Of a DNA stretch of 31,320 nucleotides, positions 7,830 to 15,118 are shown one piece after another; the stretch's first letter is position 1; every line of letters starts with the position of its first letter. Where the stretch lies: assembly GCA_934646835.1 (NCBI GenBank), contig CAKUES010000021.1, positions 1 through 31,320 on the forward strand, in the 5' to 3' direction. A program made the position numbers and the translations under genes. Under the pieces are notes generated by a model. That model saw nothing but the letters and a program-made list of their open reading frames with translations. It made no database searches and was not told the DNA's origin. The DNA comes from an uncultured Coriobacteriales bacterium. GTDB taxonomy: Bacteria; Actinomycetota; Coriobacteriia; Coriobacteriales; QAMH01.

Positions 7830-7951
7830 AATAGGTTGCAACGAGCCGGCAAGTACCTGCAAAGCGACAATGCCAATGCCTCGGCGCTCCTTACTGGCTC
7901 CGTAACCCGTCATTTTGGCCCCGTCCCGCTGATGACTTGCTGATTTGTTAT

Positions 7952-7998
7952 TCTGAGCGTAGGCCCCGCAGGGGCCGAAGTCGAAGAATCTACCCGCT
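7952..7998 (+). repeat. type C repeat upstream of tRNA-fMet copy 1
   Basis: TCTGAGCG, the palindrome GGCCCCGCAGGGGCC and GTCGAAGAATCTAC form this unit. The closest relative is at 9308-9354, at almost the same distance upstream of the second tRNA (176 versus 179 bp). Confidence 0.65.
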
Positions 7999-8070
7999 GC
8001 CATCGTTGATCTGTGATTGCCGTGCCGCCCCCATGTGCGCCGTTAATCCCCACTTCTCCAAAATTGGGTA

Positions 8071-8098
8071 TTGCCATAACAGCGGAATCAGGTAATAT
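8071..8098 (+). promoter_or_regulatory. promoter of tRNA-fMet copy 1
   Basis: TTGCCA (8071-8076), 16-bp spacer, TAATAT (8093-8098). The same TTGCCA...GGTAATATA arrangement and the following AAGCGCTCCA are conserved before the second copy, which supports both calls. Confidence 0.65.
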
Positions 8099-8127
8099 AC
8101 TTTCTCACGCAAAGCGCTCCAAAAAAT

Positions 8128-8204
8128 TGCGGGATGGAGCAGTCTGGTAGCTCGCCGGGCTCATAACCCGGAGGTCGTCGGTTCAAATCCGGCTCCCGCG
8201 ACCA
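8128..8204 (+). tRNA. initiator tRNA-Met (CAT), copy 1
   Basis: A 77-nt tRNA with encoded CCA. The anticodon arm CCGGG-CTCATAA-CCCGG has the three consecutive G:C pairs that mark initiator tRNAs, and the D and T arms match bacterial fMet tRNA closely. The first position is T opposite G72, a wobble instead of the usual C1/A72 mismatch, so position 1-72 is still weakly paired as an initiator needs. It is identical to copy 2. Confidence 0.95.
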
Positions 8205-8215
8205 AATCATTGATA

Positions 8216-8249
8216 GGTCATCGGCTTAGTTCGATGACCTTTTTCTTTT
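8216..8249 (+). terminator. terminator of tRNA-fMet copy 1
   Basis: Stem GGTCATCG / CGATGACC with an 8-nt loop, followed by TTTTTCTTTT, 12 nt after the tRNA. From here to 8590 I see no convincing gene. Confidence 0.85.
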
Positions 8250-8590
8250 GCTTCGATTTGCTTGAGGTCCTTGCTACATCAAACGTCAGCTTCCCGCCTG
8301 CATAGCGCATCAGCTCAAAGAACCACTCGAGACGCTCTGTGCTCGCCTGTCACATTATGGGCAGTTCGGCATGGCCCTTATCGCCTGTTCTGTTAACATT
8401 TGAAATGTTTGCGCCCGTGCCAGGGGATGGCCCCGCAGGTTCGGGACGCAAGCTGCTGGGATATGCGGAAGGGCCGATACCGATGTCGGTCAGGCGCTGT
8501 CGGCGCAAGTGTGCTGGCGGCTCCACGTGACGATTGCAAGCGTGCTCGTCATCCCGCATTGCGACATTCCTGAGACAAGGGAGTAGCATC

Positions 8591-9112
8591 ATGATTATCG
8601 AGTTCAAGGGTATGCGTCCGGACGTTGAGAAGGCCACCTTCATCGCCGACAGCGCTACGCTTTCCGGCGACATCCACCTGGGTGAGAACACCTCCGTGTG
8701 GTTTGGCGCTTCCGTGCGTGCGGAGGTTTCCTCCATCACCATCGGCCGCGACAGCAACGTGCAGGACAACGCCATGCTGCATGCGGATTACGACCTGCCC
8801 ATCACCATCGGCGAGCGCGTGTCCGTGGGTCACAACGCCATCGTGCACGGCGCTACTATCGAGGATGATGTCATCGTCGGCATGCATGCGACTGTCATGA
8901 ACGGCGCGGTTGTCGGCCGCGGTTCTATCATCGCTGCCGGTGCGCTGGTCAAGGAACATGCCGTGATCCCCGAGCGCTCCCTGGTCGCGGGCGTTCCCGG
9001 CGTGGTCAAGCGCACCTTCACTGAGGAGGAGCTGCAGCGCCAGAAGAAGAACGCGTCCGTCTATACCGACGATGCGTACGAGTACGCCAACAACGTCAAG
9101 ATCATCGGCTAG
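8591..9112 (+). CDS. gamma-class carbonic anhydrase-like hexapeptide protein
   Basis: A 173-residue left-handed beta-helix protein with repeated hexapeptides (IHLGENTSVWFG, ITIGERVSVGHN, VIVGMHATVMNG). The three zinc-ligand histidines of the Cam/YrdA group are present as LHAD and GHNAIVHG, together with the Arg/Asp/Gln set near RDSNVQDN. The family hydrates CO2 or, in YrdA-like members, has unclear activity; it forms trimers. The ATG at 8591 is chosen because AAGGGAG lies 7 nt upstream and conserved sequence begins there. The gene stands alone between the two initiator tRNA loci. Confidence 0.85.
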   Translation: MIIEFKGMRPDVEKATFIADSATLSGDIHLGENTSVWFGASVRAEVSSITIGRDSNVQDNAMLHADYDLPITIGERVSVGHNAIVHGATIEDDVIVGMHATVMNGAVVGRGSIIAAGALVKEHAVIPERSLVAGVPGVVKRTFTEEELQRQKKNASVYTDDAYEYANNVKIIG

Positions 9113-9142
9113 GGCGACGCGCGCAAAGCGACTGTTTGCTGC

Positions 9143-9194
9143 GTGCGATTGACGATGGCGTCGGCTACGTAGGGGAGGGACCCTGTCCCTCCCC
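9143..9194 (+). repeat. head A repeat with GTGCGATTGAC module
   Basis: GTGCGATTGAC is followed by CTACGTA and the complete head A palindrome (9172-9194). The order of modules is the same as in the 42-bp arrays and at 15711-15764. Confidence 0.7.
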
Positions 9195-9307
9195 ATAAGC
9201 GTTGCTGCGGCTAGGAGCCTCAAATGGGTCTTGGTCTCCCGTGGGACATGAGGGGTGGCTGACTGCCGGCATTGCAGGCATCGGCCAGTAGGAGTCTTGC
9301 CGCTAAG

Positions 9308-9354
9308 TCTGAGCGGAGGCCCTGCAGGGGCCGAAGCCGAAGAGTCTACTCGCG
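9308..9354 (+). repeat. type C repeat upstream of tRNA-fMet copy 2
   Basis: TCTGAGCG, GGCCCTGCAGGGGCC and GCCGAAGAGTCTAC. It is homologous to 7952-7998 and forms the left end of the duplicated tRNA block. Confidence 0.65.
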
Positions 9355-9429
9355 GCTCATCGTTGGCCTTCAATTTCTCCCACGAGGCACCGTGTGGCGG
9401 CGCCAGGTTAAATTTTCGAAAATTAGGTA

Positions 9430-9458
9430 TTGCCAAAGTTCGAAAAACAGGTAATATA
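9430..9458 (+). promoter_or_regulatory. promoter of tRNA-fMet copy 2
   Basis: TTGCCA (9430-9435), 17-bp spacer, TAATAT (9453-9458). It is conserved with the promoter of copy 1 while the spacer sequence has diverged. Confidence 0.65.
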
Positions 9459-9486
9459 TCTTCTTGCGTCAAGCGCTCCAACAAAT

Positions 9487-9563
9487 TGCGGGATGGAGCA
9501 GTCTGGTAGCTCGCCGGGCTCATAACCCGGAGGTCGTCGGTTCAAATCCGGCTCCCGCGACCA
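9487..9563 (+). tRNA. initiator tRNA-Met (CAT), copy 2
   Basis: 77 nt, identical in sequence to copy 1, including the T1/G72 wobble, the GGG/CCC anticodon stem and the encoded CCA. Its own promoter and terminator indicate that both copies are expressed separately. Confidence 0.95.
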
Positions 9564-9574
9564 AAGAACTTGCA

Positions 9575-9607
9575 GGTCATCGGCTCAGCCGGTGACCTTT
9601 TCTTTTT
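9575..9607 (+). terminator. terminator of tRNA-fMet copy 2
   Basis: Stem GGTCATCGGC / GCCGGTGACC (one G-T pair) with loop TCA, followed by TTTTCTTTTT. It is related to the copy 1 terminator, but the stem has been extended. Confidence 0.85.
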
Positions 9608-9699
9608 GCCTTGAAGTTTCGAGTGAGATGCGCACTGCGCATCCCCGGTGAATGCTCCGCGATTGCGCTGCGAATATGCAGCGCCTCCTCGTCGCTCAT

Positions 9700-9751
9700 G
9701 ATAAGTGCGGTCGATTTCGCAAGCCCGCAACCAAAAACAACCGCACTTATC
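9700..9751. repeat. 12-bp inverted repeat 3' of the helicase gene
   Basis: GATAAGTGCGGT (9700-9711) and ACCGCACTTATC (9740-9751) enclose 28 nt. It lies 17 bp beyond the helicase stop and could end minus-strand transcription, although there is no T tract. A separate palindrome GATGCGCA-C-TGCGCATC is at 9627-9643. Confidence 0.5.
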
Positions 9752-9768
9752 CGCCAAATATCGCTCTG

Positions 9769-11952
9769 CTAGCCTTCGAGACTGCTTGTAAAGTAGTCGT
9801 AGAGATCGGCACGCACCGGACGCTCAAGGTTGTATCCGATTTCCACTATGCTTGTTTTGCCGTCAGCAGCTGTAGTCTGTTCGAATTCGCCGCTTGGATA
9901 CATCTCGCCCAAGAAGTAGAACTCCTTGCCAGTCTCCTTGTCTTTCTTATCCTTGCGCAGGAAGAGGAAGCAGCGCATTCCATTACTGGCAACATTTCTC
10001 AGCTTCACGATCTCCGGTGATTCCAAATTGCGCTTGCTCTTGGAGATGCAGATGATCTTGCGCTCGGAGATAAACCTGTCGTGATACTGCGTTGTGACGC
10101 TGATGTCAGGGTCCTTCTCGTAGTTGATAAAGACGGGGAAAGTATTCGTCTCCTTGTCATGGAAGTATCCACCAATGTTCTGATAGTTAGGTTCTTTGCT
10201 CCAACGAAGTAGCCTGCAGACGTCTTCGTAGGTGTACTTCTGGTTCAAGACGAAATCAGTGTCCTTGTAGAGGCTGCTGTATATCTTTTGGTTTCGGCTG
10301 AGCGCGAACTCAAGTGTGTCTGTGACGCAGTCCGCGAAGGCGGTGTCGTTGAGCATGCTGTCAAAAATAGGGGAGAGATTCCACTCGCCATCCGAATAGC
10401 GTACCAACTCCTGGCCAGTCTTTGAGAAGGTGCCTGTGAGCATGTTCATCACAGATTTTGCCCGCTCATTGTTCTGGGGGAGCGGCAGCGATACTGGGCA
10501 ATTGTCTCTCTTGCTTTTGATGAATGCACTGAGGATGGCAAGCTCTCCCAAACGCTTCCCGCTTGCGAGCTTTGTCGATATGAATTTGAGTACGGCAAGT
10601 TTTGCCTCGTCAAACGAGAATGGGCAATCATCCTCGTACTTCATGAGGAACGCTGCGTATGAACCGAACCTGTTCATGATGATGAGAGGATCGATCGACC
10701 CGTTGCTGTCAAATTCGCATGGCTTGGGGATTCTGCCCAACAGCCTGCGCAGATCGTCATACTCAGCGCGAATCAGGGGTACAGAGCCAAACTTCTCCTC
10801 TTCCAGCGCCTTGAAGATTCGCTTCTCAGCGATGCGATCAAAAGAGATAGTCGAGCATCCGGGGATGTAGGAGCTGCCCTCTTTAACGATTTTTCTGAGG
10901 TTGTCCTTGTTGTAAGTCCTGTCATCGGCCAGGGCAATGGGGATAAGGTAGTTGCGTTGGTAGTTGCCGATGAAGTCGAGGACGAGCGTGTAGTCCTTTG
11001 TGGGGTCCTTGCGCAGGCCACGCCCGAGCTGCTGCACGAAGACGATCGCAGAGTCTGTTTTGCGCAGCATGATTATCTGGTTGAGCGAGGGAATGTCGAT
11101 GCCCTCGTTGAGGATATCAACAGAGAAGATGTACTGGAGCTCTCCTCTCTCAAGTCGGGCGATCGCTTCGTCTCTCATGCTTTCCGGGGTGTCACCGCTT
11201 ATGGCAACGGTTTTGTAGCCCTGTTGATTGAAGAGCTCGGAGAGTTTCTTCGCCTCGTCGTTTCTGCTGCAGAACACAAGTCCCTTACGGTCAGTCTTCC
11301 TGACCGAATACTCCTCGATCTTGTCGATGACGTGGCGCGCTCTCTCCTGCGAAGTGAGTTTGGAGAACAGGGTCACGTCATCTACGGATTCTTCGTCGAT
11401 AGACAGGTCCGCGACTCCAAAGTAGTGGAAGGGGACGAGCATGTCGTTTTCGAGTGCATCCTGGAGGGTGATGCGATAAGCGATGACGTGGTTGAACAAG
11501 CTGTAGACGTCGTAGCCGTCTGTGCGTGACGGCGTGGCTGTCATCCCCAGGAAGAACTTAGGCTTGAAGTAATCGAGGATCTTTTGGTAGCTTGCAGCTC
11601 CCGTTCTATGGGCTTCGTCGATGACGATGTAGTCGAACTCGTCAGGAGAGAACTGCTCGAGTGATCCGGCAAGCTGAATGACCATTGCAAAGAGGCAGCT
11701 TGCATCATGACTCCGTGCATCTGCAAGGAAGCCGTAGCTGTAGCGATTGCCAAGAACCTTTTGGTAGCTAACAGCAGAGGCGCTCAGGATTCTTTGGCGA
11801 TGTGCGATGAATAGAACGCGCTTGGGCTTTGTGCGATCGATATCGAGGGCGGAGAGGTAGGTCTTGCCTGTGCCTGTTGCGGAAATGAGCAGGGCGCGCT
11901 CTTCGCTGCGGCGATGAAGCACATCGAGTGCTTCTAGGGCGCTTTCCTGCAT
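9769..11952 (-). CDS. DEAD/DEAH superfamily II helicase with DUF3427-type C-terminus (3' part of split gene)
   Basis: The frame shows all core SF2 motifs: ISATGTGKT (Walker A), VIDEAHRTG (DEAH box), GMTATPSRTDG, VFCSRN, and QQLGRGLRKDP (motif VI). The C-terminal 350 or so residues fit the DUF3427 type found behind such helicases. The first in-frame ATG (11952) is inside the protein fold and has no clear RBS. The reading frame also extends upstream to 12078, but that stretch is the PLD gene read out of frame. Homologues that I know are one protein with PLD, helicase and DUF3427. Here the PLD part is in the other frame, so this part may not be made. Such proteins occur in accessory, probably defence-related regions. 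GC is lower than in neighbouring genes. Confidence 0.75.
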   Translation of the reverse strand: MQESALEALDVLHRRSEERALLISATGTGKTYLSALDIDRTKPKRVLFIAHRQRILSASAVSYQKVLGNRYSYGFLADARSHDASCLFAMVIQLAGSLEQFSPDEFDYIVIDEAHRTGAASYQKILDYFKPKFFLGMTATPSRTDGYDVYSLFNHVIAYRITLQDALENDMLVPFHYFGVADLSIDEESVDDVTLFSKLTSQERARHVIDKIEEYSVRKTDRKGLVFCSRNDEAKKLSELFNQQGYKTVAISGDTPESMRDEAIARLERGELQYIFSVDILNEGIDIPSLNQIIMLRKTDSAIVFVQQLGRGLRKDPTKDYTLVLDFIGNYQRNYLIPIALADDRTYNKDNLRKIVKEGSSYIPGCSTISFDRIAEKRIFKALEEEKFGSVPLIRAEYDDLRRLLGRIPKPCEFDSNGSIDPLIIMNRFGSYAAFLMKYEDDCPFSFDEAKLAVLKFISTKLASGKRLGELAILSAFIKSKRDNCPVSLPLPQNNERAKSVMNMLTGTFSKTGQELVRYSDGEWNLSPIFDSMLNDTAFADCVTDTLEFALSRNQKIYSSLYKDTDFVLNQKYTYEDVCRLLRWSKEPNYQNIGGYFHDKETNTFPVFINYEKDPDISVTTQYHDRFISERKIICISKSKRNLESPEIVKLRNVASNGMRCFLFLRKDKKDKETGKEFYFLGEMYPSGEFEQTTAADGKTSIVEIGYNLERPVRADLYDYFTSSLEG

Positions 11953-12659
11953 CTTGTTGGGTTTGATTTTGCGGTGTCGCCATCGGGCATAATGGGGTTC
12001 ACAACGCTGCCGGGCATCTTGCGTGTGGGAACGCTTCGAGGATGCTCTGTGAGGAAGACTTCGTATTGAGTGATCCAAGTATCAGAGAGCGGAATACTCA
12101 GCTCGTCATTCCACAGCTCTTCAAAGGCATCTCGTGTCTCGTTGAGGATTTCTCCTTTGGGAAAGGAACGGAAGAGCACGTTCCACTCCTTGTTACAGGT
12201 GAGAGCGCGCTGCGTGAGGTTCGAGCTGCCGATGATGACGGTTGAGATGCCGTCTTTGTCGAAGAAGTAGCCCTTGGCGTGCAGGTCGCCCTGGTAGATG
12301 CGAGCTTCGATGTTGCTGTACTCTAGGAGCTTTCGCAGGGCGTCTGGTTGGTTGAAGCTCAGGTAGGTGGAGGTCAGGATGCGACCCTGCACGCCGCGCT
12401 GCCTTAGTTCGGAGAGTGTTTTTGCGAGGACTTGCATGCCGCTTTCCGTAATGAAGGCGACGGAGATATCGAAGGAGACGCAGTCGGCGAATTCGCGTTG
12501 CAGAGTAGTCAGGACGTTTTCGGATGTCTCTTGGTTGTTGCAGAGGATTTTTGGCGAGTAACGCTCGTCGAGTTCGTTGGCAGAGCCGATGAAACTCGCC
12601 TCAAGTGTCTTGGAGAAATCGACGACGCTGTATTCGTATCGCAATCCTGCTGCAGTCAT
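11934..12659 (-). CDS. PLD-type nuclease domain (5' part of split PLD-helicase gene)
   Basis: About 241 residues from the ATG at 12659 (weak AAGGCGG upstream). A phospholipase-D-like fold is indicated by one HKD motif, HAKGYFFDK, followed by IIGSSNLT; family members use two such motifs, usually by dimerisation. The last nine residues (after DTAK, near 11967) are out of frame before a TAG at 11934. A one-base change there joins this ORF to the helicase to give a protein of about 960 residues. Upstream lies an unrelated gene on the same strand with a hairpin between. It could still fold as a free PLD domain. Function in nucleic-acid cleavage is inferred from the family. Confidence 0.75.
   Translation of the reverse strand: MTAAGLRYEYSVVDFSKTLEASFIGSANELDERYSPKILCNNQETSENVLTTLQREFADCVSFDISVAFITESGMQVLAKTLSELRQRGVQGRILTSTYLSFNQPDALRKLLEYSNIEARIYQGDLHAKGYFFDKDGISTVIIGSSNLTQRALTCNKEWNVLFRSFPKGEILNETRDAFEELWNDELSIPLSDTWITQYEVFLTEHPRSVPTRKMPGSVVNPIMPDGDTAKSNPTRCRKAP
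11967..11970 (-). other. frameshift site joining PLD and helicase frames
   Basis: On the coding strand the junction reads GCAAAATC. Reading DTAK and then stepping back one base gives IKPNKMQES, the natural start of the helicase domain. An A5 instead of the A4 tract would restore one ORF. Loss of one A by mutation, a length-variable A tract, or a sequencing error all fit. The site is not a canonical -1 heptamer. Confidence 0.7.
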
Positions 12660-12756
12660 TGCATTCCGCCTTTTGTTATCAGGTTGAATTACCGTAGATC
12701 CCTGTATTGTAAGATAGTTTTGCAAAGCAGCTGGCGAGGCGATGGGGTGGTTTCAT

Positions 12757-12798
12757 GATGCTGCTGGCCCTCGAGATCTATTGAGGGCTAGCAGCATC
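12757..12798. repeat. 16-bp inverted repeat between accessory genes
   Basis: GATGCTGCTGGCCCTC (12757-12772) pairs with 12783-12798 with one mismatch, around a 10-nt loop. It follows the stop of the 181-residue gene and may be its terminator. No T tract follows. Confidence 0.55.
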
Positions 12799-12809
12799 GA
12801 CTATCTCGT

Positions 12810-13355
12810 CTAGCACCAGTAGATATCATTGCCTGTCTTGGCGGATGCGAACAGTAGTTTCCGGATTTTCTCAGCGGTGTAATAGTGCCCTTCGCATTCG
12901 AACTCAGCGCGCATGTCAGCAGGAAGACCCTTCCGATTCTTGTTGAACCTTGCGAGCTCTACAAGTGCAGCCTTTGCATGTCCAGAGGGGAAGTGACCTC
13001 CATTATCCGCTGGCAGCATTGAGTTGAGCAAAGGGTACGCCTTGCCTCCGCCAAGCTCGTCGACAAGATGTTTAAAGAGGGCGACTCCGCTCCAATCGCT
13101 CACCCATTCACTGCAGTACTCCCCGTTCTCATGGGGGCACGGGCTTTTGGCCCATTCGTAAAAAGTGTTGTCCAGCTTGTTGAAGCACGCGTCAGACCTT
13201 CGGTTGGCAAACTTCTCTTCCATCTTGTCGAGTAAGCGCGAGCATAGATAGCCTTCCTCGTCGCGGTAGATGTCATCTGCATCAAAGGGGTGGGGCAGCG
13301 GGTTGAGTTTTCCTTCCTTCAGACAATTGCACGGAACAAACGCATCCAATCCCAT
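12810..13355 (-). CDS. protein of unknown function, 181 residues
   Basis: I do not recognise this family with certainty. The start MGLDAFVPCNC recalls uncharacterised bacterial proteins that begin with a similar MG-D-(Y/F)VPC motif. Cys residues occur as CNC, CFN, CPHENGEYC and a C-terminal WC, so metal binding or disulfides are possible. There is no signal peptide or membrane segment. The ATG at 13355 has a good GGAGGTG ribosome site. It lies upstream of, and on the same strand as, the PLD-helicase gene, from which it is separated by a hairpin. A GGGTGA/TCACCC inverted repeat (13378-13403) lies just upstream. Its lower GC matches the helicase genes, so it probably belongs to the same acquired segment. 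Confidence 0.7.
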   Translation of the reverse strand: MGLDAFVPCNCLKEGKLNPLPHPFDADDIYRDEEGYLCSRLLDKMEEKFANRRSDACFNKLDNTFYEWAKSPCPHENGEYCSEWVSDWSGVALFKHLVDELGGGKAYPLLNSMLPADNGGHFPSGHAKAALVELARFNKNRKGLPADMRAEFECEGHYYTAEKIRKLLFASAKTGNDIYWC

Positions 13356-13532
13356 GGGGCACCTCCGTCGCTGTTTGGGGTGACGGCACTTGCGCGATCA
13401 CCCTGCCTTGTTTGTAGCCGTCTTGCCCTCATCTGGATTGAGGAGTGGCAGTTTTCAGCTACAGCACATACTACGATCGTTATGGCCTAAAGGCTGTCCA
13501 ACAAAATGGACACAACAACCAGGAATTTCCCT

Positions 13533-14840
13533 CTACTCCATCCGCCTCAAATAATCGTCGATCCTGTACGACAGCAGCAGCCTGAACTGGGTCTCCTCGT
13601 CTTTGAGGTCCAGGCCCGACAGCAGGCAGGCGCGCTCGATGCGGTAGTCGACGGTGTTGCGGTGCACGTTCATCTGCTTTGCGGCCGTCGCCGCGTTGTG
13701 GCAGCAGTTCAGGTACACGCGCAGCGTCTCCAACAGCTCGGTTTGATGCAGCTGGTCATAGCTCCTGATAGTCAGATACCCGGAGTCCAGCACGCTCTCC
13801 AGGGCGATGTTTTCGCTCGCCACGCGCAAGAGGCGGTGGTACCCGTATTTGTTGAAGTCGAACAAGGTCTCGCCGTCTCCTGTGCGCCTGCCCTCTGCGA
13901 TGGCCACGCAGGCCTCGCGGTGCGCGCGCGGCAGGTCTGCCAGCGTCCGGAAGCTCTTGCTGACACCTCCGATCAGGCTGTTCTCCTTCAGCACCTTCTC
14001 TGCGGTCATCGTGATGTCGTGCTGGCGCTCGCGTATCTCCGGCTCGTCGACCAGAATGACGAACTCGCTGCCAAACGACATGCAGATGCACGACGGCACA
14101 GCCGCGCGGATGCGCTCCTTCACGTAGGGGATGTAGAGCTGCTTGTTTTGGCGCAGATTGGTGCTCCTTGCGACGATGCAGCGCCTCGGCTGGTTGCTCG
14201 CAAGGCCCAGCTGCGCACAACGGCGCTCGATGTCCTCCTTGCCAATAGTGTTGCTGAGTATGTTCTCGATGAAGAGGTCGTACTGGGGCTGGTCCGTCTC
14301 CGACGTGGCGTTCTCCATGCTCGACGCATGGGAGAGGATGTTGCGAAGGTTCTCGATGATTGTAGGCTCGAAACCCTGGAACTTGCGGCACGCCTCCGTC
14401 ACCGAGCAAAAGCCGATCGGTTGCTCGTTCCTCCTGACGCCCAGCGAGATATAACGCCACTTCAAGAAGTCGTCATGGAGGATCTCTGCCTTCTCGCTGT
14501 AGAAGACCTTCACGTAATCCGTGGTGTCAGGCTGGATGGTCTTTCTCATGAGGTCAGGCGAACACTGATCTCCCGTCAGGAACACCTCTGTGAAAAGCGG
14601 GTCGTCAAAACCTTTGGGCTCTGCATGGCCGAGCATCCTGAGCTTGTTGTCTACAAAGATCACAGGGTTGCCAAGGACTTCCATCGCGGTGTCCAGAACA
14701 CGCTGGATTCCCTTGTTGGAAAGCGCTGCTTTGTACAGTGCGAGCGACCCTTCCAACTCGAGGCGCTCTTTGTCGGAACCGCTACGCTCTCCGTCACGCA
14801 GCTTTGTTGCCGATGAAATGCCAGTTATTTCCTCGCTCAT
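13533..14840 (-). CDS. PucR/CdaR-type helix-turn-helix regulator
   Basis: About 435 residues from ATG 14840. The C-terminal 65 residues are a PucR-type HTH: LRVYLNCCHNAATAAKQMNV, then HRNTVDYRIERA. Before it lies a GGDEF-like/CdaR central region (YVKERIRAAVP, GGVSKSFRTLADLPRAHREA), and the N-terminal 200 residues form a sensory region without a clear family. Such proteins activate catabolic genes, and several occur in Coriobacteriia. A TTG at 14873 would add 11 residues, but it falls inside a 16-bp palindrome downstream of the predicted start of transcription, so 14840 is preferred. No target operon is adjacent. Confidence 0.8.
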   Translation of the reverse strand: MSEEITGISSATKLRDGERSGSDKERLELEGSLALYKAALSNKGIQRVLDTAMEVLGNPVIFVDNKLRMLGHAEPKGFDDPLFTEVFLTGDQCSPDLMRKTIQPDTTDYVKVFYSEKAEILHDDFLKWRYISLGVRRNEQPIGFCSVTEACRKFQGFEPTIIENLRNILSHASSMENATSETDQPQYDLFIENILSNTIGKEDIERRCAQLGLASNQPRRCIVARSTNLRQNKQLYIPYVKERIRAAVPSCICMSFGSEFVILVDEPEIRERQHDITMTAEKVLKENSLIGGVSKSFRTLADLPRAHREACVAIAEGRRTGDGETLFDFNKYGYHRLLRVASENIALESVLDSGYLTIRSYDQLHQTELLETLRVYLNCCHNAATAAKQMNVHRNTVDYRIERACLLSGLDLKDEETQFRLLLSYRIDDYLRRME

Positions 14841-14867
14841 ATACTGTCCCAAACTCTTTGTAAAAAA

Positions 14868-14933
14868 CTCCAAAGCTTTGGAGCTAAATATCGGATTGAA
14901 TTACATTGTACTGGTCTATGGAAAGGCTGCAAA
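14868..14933 (-). promoter_or_regulatory. pucR-type gene promoter and downstream palindromic operator
   Basis: On the minus strand, TTTGCA (14933-14928), a 17-bp spacer and TACAAT (14910-14905). The perfect 16-bp palindrome CTCCAAAGCTTTGGAG (14868-14883) lies about 15-30 bp into the predicted transcript, a position that suits repression by roadblock. Confidence 0.6.
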
Positions 14934-15118
14934 CTATAGATGCTGGTAATAGCCTATGACGTTTCAAGCCGTTCGCGGACAAATTGGTGCGTGCGGGCTT
15001 TCAGATGAGGTGCTGAGGGGCGCCGCATAGATTGGTCAACTATTGACAAACATCTGGAAGCAACTGCAGCAAACTGACAGAGTCCATGAACGCCGCGCAG
15101 GGAATCTGGACCGCTACA

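Noticed and set aside
8218..8349. Minus-strand open stretch of 43 codons that looks protein-like (a WFFELMRYAGG segment)
   Set aside because: It has no start or RBS, runs into a stop on both sides and overlaps the tRNA terminator; at most an unrecognisable remnant.
11964..11970. Programmed -1 frameshifting at GCAAAAT
   Set aside because: Not a canonical X-XXY-YYZ heptamer, and I see no clear downstream pseudoknot; a simple indel is the more economical reading, so the frameshift is reported only as a site.
13506..14816. 436-codon plus-strand ORF
   Set aside because: Exact antisense of the PucR-type regulator, which has the HTH motif and a promoter.
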